From: CAYNRG01 sp047974855
GTDB taxonomy: Bacteria; Bacillota_I; Bacilli_A; Erysipelotrichales; Erysipelotrichaceae
NCBI GenBank assembly: GCA_047974855.1
Contig: JBKECT010000025.1
Location: 1-64,000 of the forward strand
Direction: 5' to 3'
Length of the DNA stretch: 64,000 nt
A model generated the notes under the pieces. It was not told where the DNA came from. It ran no database searches and saw only the letters and a program-made list of their open reading frames with translations. Position 1 is the stretch's first letter. Every line of letters starts with the position of its first letter. Positions 16,937-25,518 of the stretch are shown here, one piece after another. The position numbers were made by a program, and so were the translations under genes.

Positions 16937-18054
16937 TACTTCACCCCCTCTTCTTTAGAGGATTGTTTTTGTTTTGTTGGCACCTTCTTTTTTATCCATT
17001 CTATGAATGCTCCTCCATACAGACTAATTGCATATTGAATGGCGACAAAGAACACAATTGAACTTGCTATGATTTCTCCAATTTCTTTTGGAATACCATT
17101 AGCTTGTAGTTGTGTTTGTGCTACCTTTAATAATCCAAATAGAAATCCAGATAAAACAATTCCAACCGCATTACCAAGACCAACTAAGGCTACCGCAATT
17201 CCATCAAATCCATATTGTTCCATACTAACCATAACTCTTCCATAGCCAAACGTTCCAAGCACAATTAAGGCACCAGCAAGTCCTGCTAAAAAACCAGAAA
17301 TCATAATAGATGTAACAATATTTTTCTTTACTTTTATTCCTGCATAGCGAGCTGCTTCACTATTAAATCCAGTAGCACGAAGAGAATATCCAAATGATGT
17401 CTTCTCGATAATGAACCAGTAGGCAACAACCGCTAAAATAACCACAATAATCCCCCAATGCAACCGAGAGTTGTTGGTCAACCCCTTTAAAAATGGACTA
17501 GCAAGTGATGCTTCTGCTGGGATTTCTGCAGTTTGATCTACATTTATTCCCGCTGGAAGTAACTTTAAAAAATAATTAGCTCCATATAGTGCTGTATAAT
17601 TTAGCATAATTCCTGTAACCACTTCAGAAATATTAAACTTTGACTTTAAAATACCAGGTATGAATGCCCACAGCGCTCCACCAACTCCACCCGCAATAAC
17701 ACATATTACTACTGCAAAAGCTGACGGCAAAGGAACTACCAAAGCAAAAATACAACTAATTAAACTTCCAACAATGACTTGCCCTTCACATCCAATATTA
17801 AACATGCCAGTGCGATAAGCAAACCCTATGGATAGTCCTGTTAAAATAATTGGCATTGAAGTGACTAAAAATTCTCCAAAAAATCTAAGATTCACTTTCC
17901 CACGGCTTAAATCAATCCCTGTCCCTGCTCGTAAAAGGCCACTAAACAAGTCTGCAGAATTTTTTCCGGTTAACTCCAAAACAATAACTCCTAAAAGTAT
18001 TCCCAAGAAGACTGATATTAGTGGAATTATAATTTTATTACGTTTATCCTTCAT
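16936..18054 (-). CDS. nupP: BMP-type nucleoside ABC transporter, permease 1
   Basis: 372 aa. Begins with a cytoplasmic stretch and membrane helix (IIIPLISVFLGILLGVIV), then the BPD_transp_2 core with FAYRTGMFNIGCEGQVIVG near 75 and ATGFNSEAARYAGIKV near 230. Longer than NupQ by the N-terminal segment, as usual in this pair. Overlaps the ATPase gene by 11 bases. Exact substrate within the nucleosides cannot be read from sequence. Confidence 0.92.
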   Translation of the reverse strand: MKDKRNKIIIPLISVFLGILLGVIVLELTGKNSADLFSGLLRAGTGIDLSRGKVNLRFFGEFLVTSMPIILTGLSIGFAYRTGMFNIGCEGQVIVGSLISCIFALVVPLPSAFAVVICVIAGGVGGALWAFIPGILKSKFNISEVVTGIMLNYTALYGANYFLKLLPAGINVDQTAEIPAEASLASPFLKGLTNNSRLHWGIIVVILAVVAYWFIIEKTSFGYSLRATGFNSEAARYAGIKVKKNIVTSIMISGFLAGLAGALIVLGTFGYGRVMVSMEQYGFDGIAVALVGLGNAVGIVLSGFLFGLLKVAQTQLQANGIPKEIGEIIASSIVFFVAIQYAISLYGGAFIEWIKKKVPTKQKQSSKEEGVK

Positions 18055-19579
18055 CTCGGTCTCCTTTCTTTTTTTCTCCTGCCATTAATAATCCTAACTC
18101 TTTTTCATCCGTCTCACTTGCGTGTACTATTCCGGTGATTTCTCCACCATGTATAACGGCAATGCGATCACTTAAGCCAAGAATTTCATCTAATTCAAAT
18201 GATACTAGTAAAATAGCTTTCCCATTATCTCTTTCTTCAACTAATCGCTGATGAATATACTCGATTGCACCAACATCTAACCCTCTAGTCGGTTGAACAA
18301 CTATCAACACATCTGGACTTCTTTCTATTTCACGAGCAATAATGGCTTTTTGTTGGTTTCCTCCCGACATAGCACGAGTTATACTATTTTTCCCATCTCC
18401 ACTTCGAACATCAAACTTAGTAATTAATTGGTCGGCATTTTTATCAATTTCTTTTGGTTGAAGTACACCTGCATGGCTAAAGGGTGCTTTATTATACGTA
18501 TGAATAATGAAATTTTCTTTTAGTTCAAATTCAAGAACTAATCCATGACGATGCCTGTCTTCAGGAATGTGTCCCAACCCAAAGTCAAACCTATCTTTAA
18601 TACTTGCGTGAATAACCTCTTTTTGATTTAACATTATTGAGCCACTTTCGGCTTTCATTAATCCTGTAATTGCATAAATCAATTCTGATTGTCCATTGCC
18701 ATCAATTCCAGCAATCCCCACTATCTCACCTGCACAAACATCCAGTGACAAATCTTTGATTGCCTCTAAATTTCTTTCATCTCTGACTTTTAGGTTCGTA
18801 ATTTTTAGTTTCACATCCCCGCATTTTGCCTCTGTTTTATCAATCGCAAAATTAACTTCACGGCCTACCATTAACTCTGCCATTTCTTTTTCAGTTGTTT
18901 CAGAGACAACAACTTCGCTAATCATTTTTCCACGGCGCAATACCGTACAATAATCCGCAACCGCTTTTATTTCTTTTAATTTATGCGTAATAAGAATAAT
19001 CGTTTTCCCATTTTGAACTAAGTTTTTCATAATAGCTATGAGCTCTTCAATTTCTTGTGGCGTTAGCACCGCTGTCGGTTCATCAAAAATTAAAATATCT
19101 GCATCTCGATATAACATTTTTAAAATTTCAACACGTTGTTGCATACCAACCGTTATGTCTTCTATTTTTTTATCTGGATCTATTCTTAATCCATATAATT
19201 CTGAGATTTTTTGAACTTTGTCACGGGCACTTTTTAAATCTACTGTACCAAAAGATCCATTTGGTTCTTTTCCTAAAATAATGTTTTCGGTAACAGTAAA
19301 ATTATGTACCAATTTAAAGTGCTGATGGACCATTCCAATTCCTAAATCATTAGCGATATTAGGGCTTGTGATTTTTACTTGTCGGTCATTTACTTTTATT
19401 ATTCCTGCTGTTGGCTCATATAATCCAAACAAAATCGACATAAGTGTTGACTTCCCAGCACCATTTTCTCCTAGGAGTGCATGAATACTCCCTTTCCTTA
19501 CTTGCAAAGTTACATTATCATTAGCCCTTATCCCAGAAAAGTCTTTTGTTATATTTAACATCTCAACTGCGTAGTCCAT
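18044..19579 (-). CDS. nupO: BMP-type nucleoside ABC transporter, double ATPase
   Basis: 511 aa with two ABC cassettes, as in sugar and nucleoside importers of this class. First: GENGAGKSTLMSILFG near 37, VGMQQRVEI, ILIFDEPTAVLTP near 165. Second: GIDGNGQSELIYA near 290 with a degenerate Walker A (Gln in place of the Lys), SGGNQQKAIIAREI near 405 and VVQPTRGLDVGA, where Gln replaces the usual Walker B Glu region. Such asymmetry is normal for this family. Driven from bmpA/nupN through a leaky terminator and probably also from an extended -10 site at 19606. Confidence 0.94.
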   Translation of the reverse strand: MDYAVEMLNITKDFSGIRANDNVTLQVRKGSIHALLGENGAGKSTLMSILFGLYEPTAGIIKVNDRQVKITSPNIANDLGIGMVHQHFKLVHNFTVTENIILGKEPNGSFGTVDLKSARDKVQKISELYGLRIDPDKKIEDITVGMQQRVEILKMLYRDADILIFDEPTAVLTPQEIEELIAIMKNLVQNGKTIILITHKLKEIKAVADYCTVLRRGKMISEVVVSETTEKEMAELMVGREVNFAIDKTEAKCGDVKLKITNLKVRDERNLEAIKDLSLDVCAGEIVGIAGIDGNGQSELIYAITGLMKAESGSIMLNQKEVIHASIKDRFDFGLGHIPEDRHRHGLVLEFELKENFIIHTYNKAPFSHAGVLQPKEIDKNADQLITKFDVRSGDGKNSITRAMSGGNQQKAIIAREIERSPDVLIVVQPTRGLDVGAIEYIHQRLVEERDNGKAILLVSFELDEILGLSDRIAVIHGGEITGIVHASETDEKELGLLMAGEKKKGDRDEG

Positions 19580-19605
19580 ACTCCACCCCTTTACTTATTG
19601 TGTTA

Positions 19606-19614
19606 ATTATATCA
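19606..19614 (-). promoter_or_regulatory. Extended -10 element before nupO
   Basis: Minus strand TGATATAAT (TGnTATAAT) about 27 bases before the nupO start. No good -35 at 17 bases. Probably a secondary promoter. Confidence 0.45.
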
Positions 19615-19713
19615 TGAATATCACTATTTTGTAGCCCTTACATTTTAAATTTTTCTATAAATTTTAGATAGAAATTACTAACTTTATAAAATAACTATTA
19701 ATTCGCAAAATCA

Positions 19714-19750
19714 CAAAAAAAGATCATGAGTTCTGTTTCACACTCATAAC
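19714..19750 (-). terminator. Intra-operon terminator between nupN and nupO
   Basis: Stem ATGAGT / ACTCAT with a 10-base loop and a T-rich tail (GATCTTTTTTT) on the minus strand. The stem is short, so some read-through is expected. This would give more binding protein than transporter, the usual ratio in such operons. Confidence 0.7.
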
Positions 19751-19762
19751 CTTTAATATTCC

Positions 19763-20836
19763 TTATTCGCTTGTTGATCCGTTTGCCACAGTTGGTACTG
19801 AACCAACTACGATTTCTCCAGTTTTTATTTTTTCAGCATATGAATTTACAGTTGCAATTACGTCATCAGATAAGTTACGTCCTGTGCTTAATTCAGCTCC
19901 AACTCCATCATTTGCAAGTTCGAAAGTCATAACTCCAGCTTCAAATGTTCCATTGAGGATATCCATTGCTGTTGTATAAGTTGCCACATCAACACGTTTA
20001 ATCATTGAAGTTAACACTACCGATGATCCATCATCCATTAGCCCAACATCATATTGATCTTTATCGACTCCGATAACCCACACATCTCCACGCTCTTTTG
20101 CTTCTTTAATTGCTCCATTACCTGCTGCTCCTGCCGCTTGGTAAATAACTGTTGCTCCTGCATCATATTGTTTAATTGCTAGAGCTTGCCCTTTTGCAGC
20201 ATCATCATATGAATCTGCATAGTCAACAATAATTTTTGCTTCTGGGTTAACTGCCCATACACCTTCTTCAAATCCAGCTTGGAAAGCTCCAATAAGTTCA
20301 CCTTCCATACCACCAATAAATCCTACTGTGTTAGACCCATTTTCTTGAGCTACAAGAGCCGCTGCAACTCCAGTTAAATAAGACCCTTCTTGAGCAGAAT
20401 AAATTGCACTTCTTACATTTGCTGAAGTTGATACTGAGTCAATAAATAAGAAGTTAGCTTCAGGATAATCCGCTGAAACTGTATTAATTGCACTTTCAAA
20501 TAAGTATCCTACTGCAATAATTAAATCATACTCGTCATCAGCAAATTGCGATAAGTTCGGAATATAATCGGCATTTGATGATGATTGTAAATAGTTAATG
20601 CAATCTGCTGCTAATCCACTTTCTTCTTGGAAACGCACTAGCCCTTCCCACGCACTTTGGTTAAATGATTTATCATCAACTCCGCCTGTGTCGGTTACAA
20701 GCCCAATACGAACTGCACATCCTCCATCTCCACCATCAGCTGGTGTTGCAGTTGGGTCTGTTGTAGTCGCTGTTGAACAAGCCACTAGTGATCCTACTAA
20801 TGTTAAAGCAAACATCATTTTCACAAATTTTTTCAT
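19763..20836 (-). CDS. nupN: BMP-family nucleoside-binding lipoprotein
   Basis: 357 aa. Lipoprotein signal peptide with lipobox LVAC (Cys near residue 20) followed by a Thr/Pro-rich linker and Gly/Asp cluster, then the BMP/PnrA domain: VGLVTDTGGVDDKSFNQSAWEG near 45, IAVGYLFESA near 110, GFIGGMEGELIGAFQAGFEEG near 175 and YQAAGAAGNGAIKEA near 235. It captures nucleosides at the cell surface and delivers them to NupPQ. It has its own promoter and is followed by a leaky terminator. Confidence 0.94.
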   Translation of the reverse strand: MKKFVKMMFALTLVGSLVACSTATTTDPTATPADGGDGGCAVRIGLVTDTGGVDDKSFNQSAWEGLVRFQEESGLAADCINYLQSSSNADYIPNLSQFADDEYDLIIAVGYLFESAINTVSADYPEANFLFIDSVSTSANVRSAIYSAQEGSYLTGVAAALVAQENGSNTVGFIGGMEGELIGAFQAGFEEGVWAVNPEAKIIVDYADSYDDAAKGQALAIKQYDAGATVIYQAAGAAGNGAIKEAKERGDVWVIGVDKDQYDVGLMDDGSSVVLTSMIKRVDVATYTTAMDILNGTFEAGVMTFELANDGVGAELSTGRNLSDDVIATVNSYAEKIKTGEIVVGSVPTVANGSTSE

Positions 20837-20851
20837 CTTTTCCCTCCCCGG

Positions 20852-20866
20852 CAGGTTCTCTACCTG
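20852..20866. repeat. Inverted repeat in the nupN leader
   Basis: CAGGT-TCTCT-ACCTG between the -10 box and the GGGGAGGG ribosome binding site of nupN. No T-run follows, so it is not a terminator; it could be an operator or a small leader hairpin. No purine riboswitch core was recognised here. Confidence 0.5.
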
Positions 20867-20871
20867 TTCTA

Positions 20872-20901
20872 ATTTTAATCATTATTCCAACAACTTGTCA
20901 A
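20872..20901 (-). promoter_or_regulatory. nupN promoter
   Basis: Minus strand TTGACA (20896-20901), 18-base spacer, TAAAAT (20872-20877), upstream of the bmp/nup operon. Confidence 0.75.
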
Positions 20902-20931
20902 ATACTATTTTATTCAATTTGCTTTTACACC

Positions 20932-21747
20932 TCATAATTCTTTATTATTTGTTTGAATTAACTGTTCAATGTCCCTTTCATCAATTTCCCCAACAAATAT
21001 GCTTGCAGTTTTTTTTCTAACTCCATACGAGCGATATTGAAGTAATCTATATGGTATTTTTGGATCTAACTGTTGGTAAACAAACCGTACAACTGCGTGG
21101 TTCTCTTTATTAAATCCGGGCAAAATAACTGTCCTGACCTCTGCTAATTTATCCACTTCTTGAAGATATCTCAAATTTTTAAACACAATTTCCGGACTAT
21201 GACTTGTAAGCCACTGATGAAAATCAGCATCTACTGCCTTAACATCCAACATCACCCCATCACACTCCATCAACAAATCCTTATGTCTTTCAAAATCAAT
21301 AGTACCATTGCTGTCGATAAGGCATGTCAATCCCAATTTCTTTATTTCCTTGAATAATTCCAACAAAAAGTCTGCATATAACATGCACTCACCACCACTA
21401 CAAGTTACTCCTTGAATAAATGGTCTTAATTGTTTTACTTTTGCAACCACATCCTCTACACTCATCCAATGTATCTTGCAACTAGAATTTTTGGTGCATC
21501 GTTTGGTACATTGATCGCATTGAACACATTGTTTTTCATCCCACATCACTTTACTCTCATGTATTTTTAATGCAGTTGTAGGACAACCCTTCACGCAATC
21601 ACCACAATCATTACAAACTGCAATCGTTTCAGGGTTATGGCAGTACAAGCAATTCATTGTACATCCTTGAAAAAAGATGGCACAGCGATTACCTGGACCA
21701 TCTACATTTGAAAAAGAAATAATTTTATTAATCGGCGCTTTCTTCAT
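20932..21747 (-). CDS. yjjW: YjjW-type glycyl-radical enzyme activase (radical SAM)
   Basis: 271 aa. Radical SAM motif CTMNCLYC near residues 29-36 binds the catalytic 4Fe-4S cluster. An inserted ferredoxin-like part holds two further Cys sets (CNDCGDCVKGC and CVQCDQCTKRC near 48-80) for auxiliary clusters. GGECMLY and the C-terminal strands are typical of glycyl-radical activases. It installs the radical on the Gly of its partner, encoded immediately upstream with a 20-base overlap. Oxygen-sensitive chemistry implies anaerobic function. Assignment to YjjW rather than PflA rests on the partner gene. Confidence 0.9.
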   Translation of the reverse strand: MKKAPINKIISFSNVDGPGNRCAIFFQGCTMNCLYCHNPETIAVCNDCGDCVKGCPTTALKIHESKVMWDEKQCVQCDQCTKRCTKNSSCKIHWMSVEDVVAKVKQLRPFIQGVTCSGGECMLYADFLLELFKEIKKLGLTCLIDSNGTIDFERHKDLLMECDGVMLDVKAVDADFHQWLTSHSPEIVFKNLRYLQEVDKLAEVRTVILPGFNKENHAVVRFVYQQLDPKIPYRLLQYRSYGVRKKTASIFVGEIDERDIEQLIQTNNKEL

Positions 21748-23239
21748 CTTGCACCCTTCGATCTAGTGCTCCACCAAAGTCTCGAGCTCCCTTTCCAAAA
21801 ATAGAAACATTATTTAATGATTGCTTTCCATCATCTAATTTTTTCAATTCACTTTTTTTGACTAAGTATCCGGTCACTCTCACCACATCATTATCAGAAA
21901 GATAACCAGAGAAATACCTCATCCCAGACGTTAGTGCTCCTTTGATAATATCTACAACCGCTTGTGGCGTTTTTAACCACGGCGAGTCAAATTTAAAGAT
22001 GTCGCCTATTCCTGTCGGAAAGTAAGTGTGTATCGTTGCAGCTTGCAAAATTTGAACAGGCATCTCTGGTTCAACTCCAATAGGAATTCTCGCTCCCGGT
22101 GAATTTTCCCTACCATCACTATCAATTCCAACTTGTGCGTGAAGCCGATACTGATTATTAAAACTATTCGATACAATTGCTGGGTGCGCTTTAACAAGTT
22201 CATCTAATTTTTTCATAATTTGAATTCCTAACTCATTAGCGCCTAAATCAATTCCATATCCTTCTTCTTTTGATAACTGCATTAATTGATTGACGCATTC
22301 TGCAAGGCCTACCACGCCAACCATTCCGGTAAAATGCTCCGCTTTTACAAACCCTTCTGTTACCAAAAAATTAGATTTAAAAAATGCAGATTTTTCATGT
22401 ATGAATTTAATACGGTCATCCATAAATCTTAAAATGATAGTCGCATACTTTGGCAAAACTTCATTTAAAAATTGCTCCTTGGAATTTGCTTTTAAAGACA
22501 TTTCATAAAGCCGTAACCGTGGAAGAGTGTATCCACCTCCTCCAATTTTTAAAGCGTTATAGCATGATGCTATCGCAAAATCTTCTCCCCAATCTTCAGT
22601 ATACATCTTTCGATTAGCAAAGGATGGTTTTGCGGTTTTAAGCATACACATCGCACATAACTCTGCAAATTCTTGAGATGTTTTCTCTTCATCATAAAGT
22701 AGTGTTAAATTGGGTATTGCTAGTTGCATCTCTTCAGTTAATTCTAAAATTAGTCTTCCTGTCATTGTGTCATAGGGTCCAATATTCGCATGAACAAATG
22801 AATCAGTCAATGTTCGGTCGATTTGCAATAAGAAATTTTTTAATTCCTTCTTTGCTTTTTCTTTAGAAAGTGGTGTAACAAATGGTTCTAGCAATCCATC
22901 TAATGCCCCAAGGTAAACCGGAAATGATGTCACCGATGGAACATGATGATAAAATATTAATAGAGTCGTAAGTGCTTCACCTAAATCGCTAGGTGCATCA
23001 AGCTCTAAAAACTGGCACCCCTTATCAAACAGAAGTTGATAATCAGGACAGATGTATCGTGGTCGATAAGGTGCATTACCTTCTCCTAAATCACATAGTA
23101 TACCTTCTGATAACGCCAACTTAGTATCCTCAGTTAAAGCAATTTGAACTTCGCTATTTTCTGCTAATCTTGCAAGTGCCAAAACTTGTTGTTTATAAGT
23201 CAGCGATTCATCTTGAATAATCTTTAACACTTCACTCAT
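21728..23239 (-). CDS. yjjI: YjjI-family glycyl-radical enzyme of unknown reaction
   Basis: 503 aa, close to the E. coli YjjI length and much shorter than PFL-type enzymes (about 750-850 aa). The C-terminal radical loop reads VVRVTGYLVKKSEL, Gly near residue 457. The middle holds ASCYNALKIGGGGYTLPRLRL. YjjI has no proven substrate, and I cannot place the active-site Cys with certainty. The start overlaps the ftsK stop by 4 bases (ATGA), so it is translationally coupled to ftsK, and yjjW overlaps its end. Whether expression is anaerobically controlled cannot be seen, since no separate promoter is visible. Confidence 0.9.
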   Translation of the reverse strand: MSEVLKIIQDESLTYKQQVLALARLAENSEVQIALTEDTKLALSEGILCDLGEGNAPYRPRYICPDYQLLFDKGCQFLELDAPSDLGEALTTLLIFYHHVPSVTSFPVYLGALDGLLEPFVTPLSKEKAKKELKNFLLQIDRTLTDSFVHANIGPYDTMTGRLILELTEEMQLAIPNLTLLYDEEKTSQEFAELCAMCMLKTAKPSFANRKMYTEDWGEDFAIASCYNALKIGGGGYTLPRLRLYEMSLKANSKEQFLNEVLPKYATIILRFMDDRIKFIHEKSAFFKSNFLVTEGFVKAEHFTGMVGVVGLAECVNQLMQLSKEEGYGIDLGANELGIQIMKKLDELVKAHPAIVSNSFNNQYRLHAQVGIDSDGRENSPGARIPIGVEPEMPVQILQAATIHTYFPTGIGDIFKFDSPWLKTPQAVVDIIKGALTSGMRYFSGYLSDNDVVRVTGYLVKKSELKKLDDGKQSLNNVSIFGKGARDFGGALDRRVQDEESAD

Positions 23240-25506
23240 TCATCCACCTCCTTTCTCATATAAACTTCTCGTGGTTTTGAGCCCCGTGCTTCACCAATAA
23301 CACCTTGCTCTTCAAGTAAGTCAATCATCCTGGCTGCGCGGTTATACCCAAATCCAAATCGACGTTGAATTAAAGATGTTGATGCTTTTTGAACTTCAAC
23401 AACATAGTCTTTTACTTCTTGATATAATGGATCATCCACTGCCGCTACAATAGCAGTTTCACTATTTCCTTCCACTCCATCTAAAACTAAAAGTTTATCT
23501 TCATATATCGGCGTTGCTTGCTTAGCGCAAAATTCTGTAATTTTTCTAACTTCCTCATCACTTACATAAGCTCCCTGAAGTCGTAGTGCTGAAGAAGCAC
23601 CAATTGGCTGATATAACATATCCCCATTTCCTAAAAGTCGCTCTGCACCAACAGAATCTAAAATAGTTCTAGAATCAATTCCACTAGATACACTGAAGGC
23701 AATTCGCGATGGAACATTGGCCTTAATAATCCCAGTTATTACATCTGTACTTGGTCTTTGTGTCGCTACAATTAAATGAATCCCTGCAGCACGTGCTAAT
23801 TGTGTAATTCTCTGAATGCTCATTTCCACATCTTTACCCGCAATTGCCATTAAATCCGCTAACTCATCAATAATGATAATAATGTAGGGCATAGGTTTCA
23901 TATTTTCTTGTGGATACTGTTCTACCTTTTGATTAAACCCATCAATATTTCTAACACTTGCTGTAGAAAATGCATCGTATCGCTCTTCCATAATTTGCAC
24001 CGCTACCTTTAATGCTTTTGATGCCTCTGCCGCATCACTGATTACTGGTGCTATTAAGTGAGGAATATTACGATACGGTGTAAACTCTACTTTCTTTGGG
24101 TCAATTAACAATAATTTTACTTCATCAGGCTTTGTTCTCATGAGAAGCGATGTGATGATGGTATTCATACACACTGACTTCCCAGATCCTGTTGCACCTG
24201 CAATGAGTAAGTGAGGCATCTTATGCATATCACAGTAGACAGACTGTCCTAGTAAATCCTTGCCTAATGCAATTAATGTTTTTTTACTTTTTAACTCTGC
24301 TGGAATTGAACGAAGCAGTGAAGTCATTCTCACTGCTGTGGACTCCACGTTAGGAATTTCAATTCCCACTGCGTTTCTTCCTGGAATTGGAGCTTCAATG
24401 CGAATATCTCTTGCCGCTAGCTCCATTTTAATATTATCAGAAATGCCTAAAATTTTATTAACTTTAATTGAGGCATCTGGCTTTAACTCAAACTTAGTTA
24501 CTGCTGGTCCAATATGGGTCGCCAACAATTCTGCTTGAATTCCAAAGTTAGCTAAAATACGAATTAAGTTTTCACCTTTTTCTTTTGCTGCTATTCTGTT
24601 TTTATCATTTCTAGTTGGTTCTTTAACTGAATCCAATAAAGATAACTCTGGCAAACGATATGGCCCCTGCTTTTCCTTCGTAACAGTTGTTGTTGCTGTT
24701 TTTGATGCTAATGTTGGAGTTTGTGATGGCTTTTCATCTATTTTTTCTTCAGCACTTGAACCATAGCCAATATCATCAATATCCATAAACAATGATGATT
24801 TTTTTGGTTCTTCAAATTCTCGGATAACCGAAAAGGATTCTTTTTCTTTCACCATCACATCATCTTCAATTTTATCATCTTCAGATTCAAACACTTCTTC
24901 AATAGTTTCCTCTACATCGTCTGTATCTACTTCTTGAATTTGTTCCAGCCATTGTTTTGGCTTCTTCATAAACTCAGAAACCGATATCCAAACATCTTGA
25001 AAAAAATCTAGTGTTGCAATTAGTAAAACAGATAAGACAATTAAACAACCAATTAAAATCATCGTTCCTTCTTTAGCAATCAGAAGCGATGTTAACGCAT
25101 AGAGAATTGCTCCAAATAAACCACCACTGACAGGGACTGCTTCATCTAGTTTCATAAATTGAGAGGCATTATCAAAGAAACTTTTAATAACTTCCCACCC
25201 CAATAAATTATCATACGTTTCAAGAGCACTCCATAATACAAGTGCTGACACTAGGCTTGCCAGTGCCACTACTAATTTTGTTTTACGATGCTCTTCTTTA
25301 TCAAATAAAATAATTGCGACACTACCAAGTGCCACCAAGCAAACTACCCAGCTATATTTTCCAAACAAAAATTGAATCATTCGATTAAGAATCACTCCCA
25401 CAACTCCCCACTGAAACAGGGCAACAGTAACAAGTAAAATAACTCCTATCGATATACTATATTTTTTTATTTTTTTGTCATTTTTTTGTTTTTTCTTTTT
25501 AGCCAT
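23236..25506 (-). CDS. ftsK: DNA translocase FtsK/SpoIIIE
   Basis: 756 aa. Four N-terminal membrane helices (about 18-160), an acidic linker (about 185-300), the alpha domain, the RecA-like motor with GATGSGKSVCMNTII near 440 and IIIIIDELADLMAI near 555, and the C-terminal winged-helix gamma domain (RRFGFGYNRAARMIDLLEEQGVIG) that reads polar chromosome sequences. It pumps chromosome ends out of the closing septum. Follows the RNase J gene by 12 bases and overlaps yjjI; the rnjB-ftsK neighbourhood matches Bacillus ymfA-spoIIIE. Confidence 0.96.
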   Translation of the reverse strand: MAKKKKQKNDKKIKKYSISIGVILLVTVALFQWGVVGVILNRMIQFLFGKYSWVVCLVALGSVAIILFDKEEHRKTKLVVALASLVSALVLWSALETYDNLLGWEVIKSFFDNASQFMKLDEAVPVSGGLFGAILYALTSLLIAKEGTMILIGCLIVLSVLLIATLDFFQDVWISVSEFMKKPKQWLEQIQEVDTDDVEETIEEVFESEDDKIEDDVMVKEKESFSVIREFEEPKKSSLFMDIDDIGYGSSAEEKIDEKPSQTPTLASKTATTTVTKEKQGPYRLPELSLLDSVKEPTRNDKNRIAAKEKGENLIRILANFGIQAELLATHIGPAVTKFELKPDASIKVNKILGISDNIKMELAARDIRIEAPIPGRNAVGIEIPNVESTAVRMTSLLRSIPAELKSKKTLIALGKDLLGQSVYCDMHKMPHLLIAGATGSGKSVCMNTIITSLLMRTKPDEVKLLLIDPKKVEFTPYRNIPHLIAPVISDAAEASKALKVAVQIMEERYDAFSTASVRNIDGFNQKVEQYPQENMKPMPYIIIIIDELADLMAIAGKDVEMSIQRITQLARAAGIHLIVATQRPSTDVITGIIKANVPSRIAFSVSSGIDSRTILDSVGAERLLGNGDMLYQPIGASSALRLQGAYVSDEEVRKITEFCAKQATPIYEDKLLVLDGVEGNSETAIVAAVDDPLYQEVKDYVVEVQKASTSLIQRRFGFGYNRAARMIDLLEEQGVIGEARGSKPREVYMRKEVDE

Positions 25507-25518
25507 AGTTTATCCCTT

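Noticed and set aside
20837..20931. Purine riboswitch before nupN
   Set aside because: The leader is too short and lacks the conserved three-way junction core; only a small inverted repeat is present.
20598..21020. 140-codon plus-strand reading frame
   Set aside because: Antisense to nupN and yjjW and crosses the nupN promoter; no start signals.
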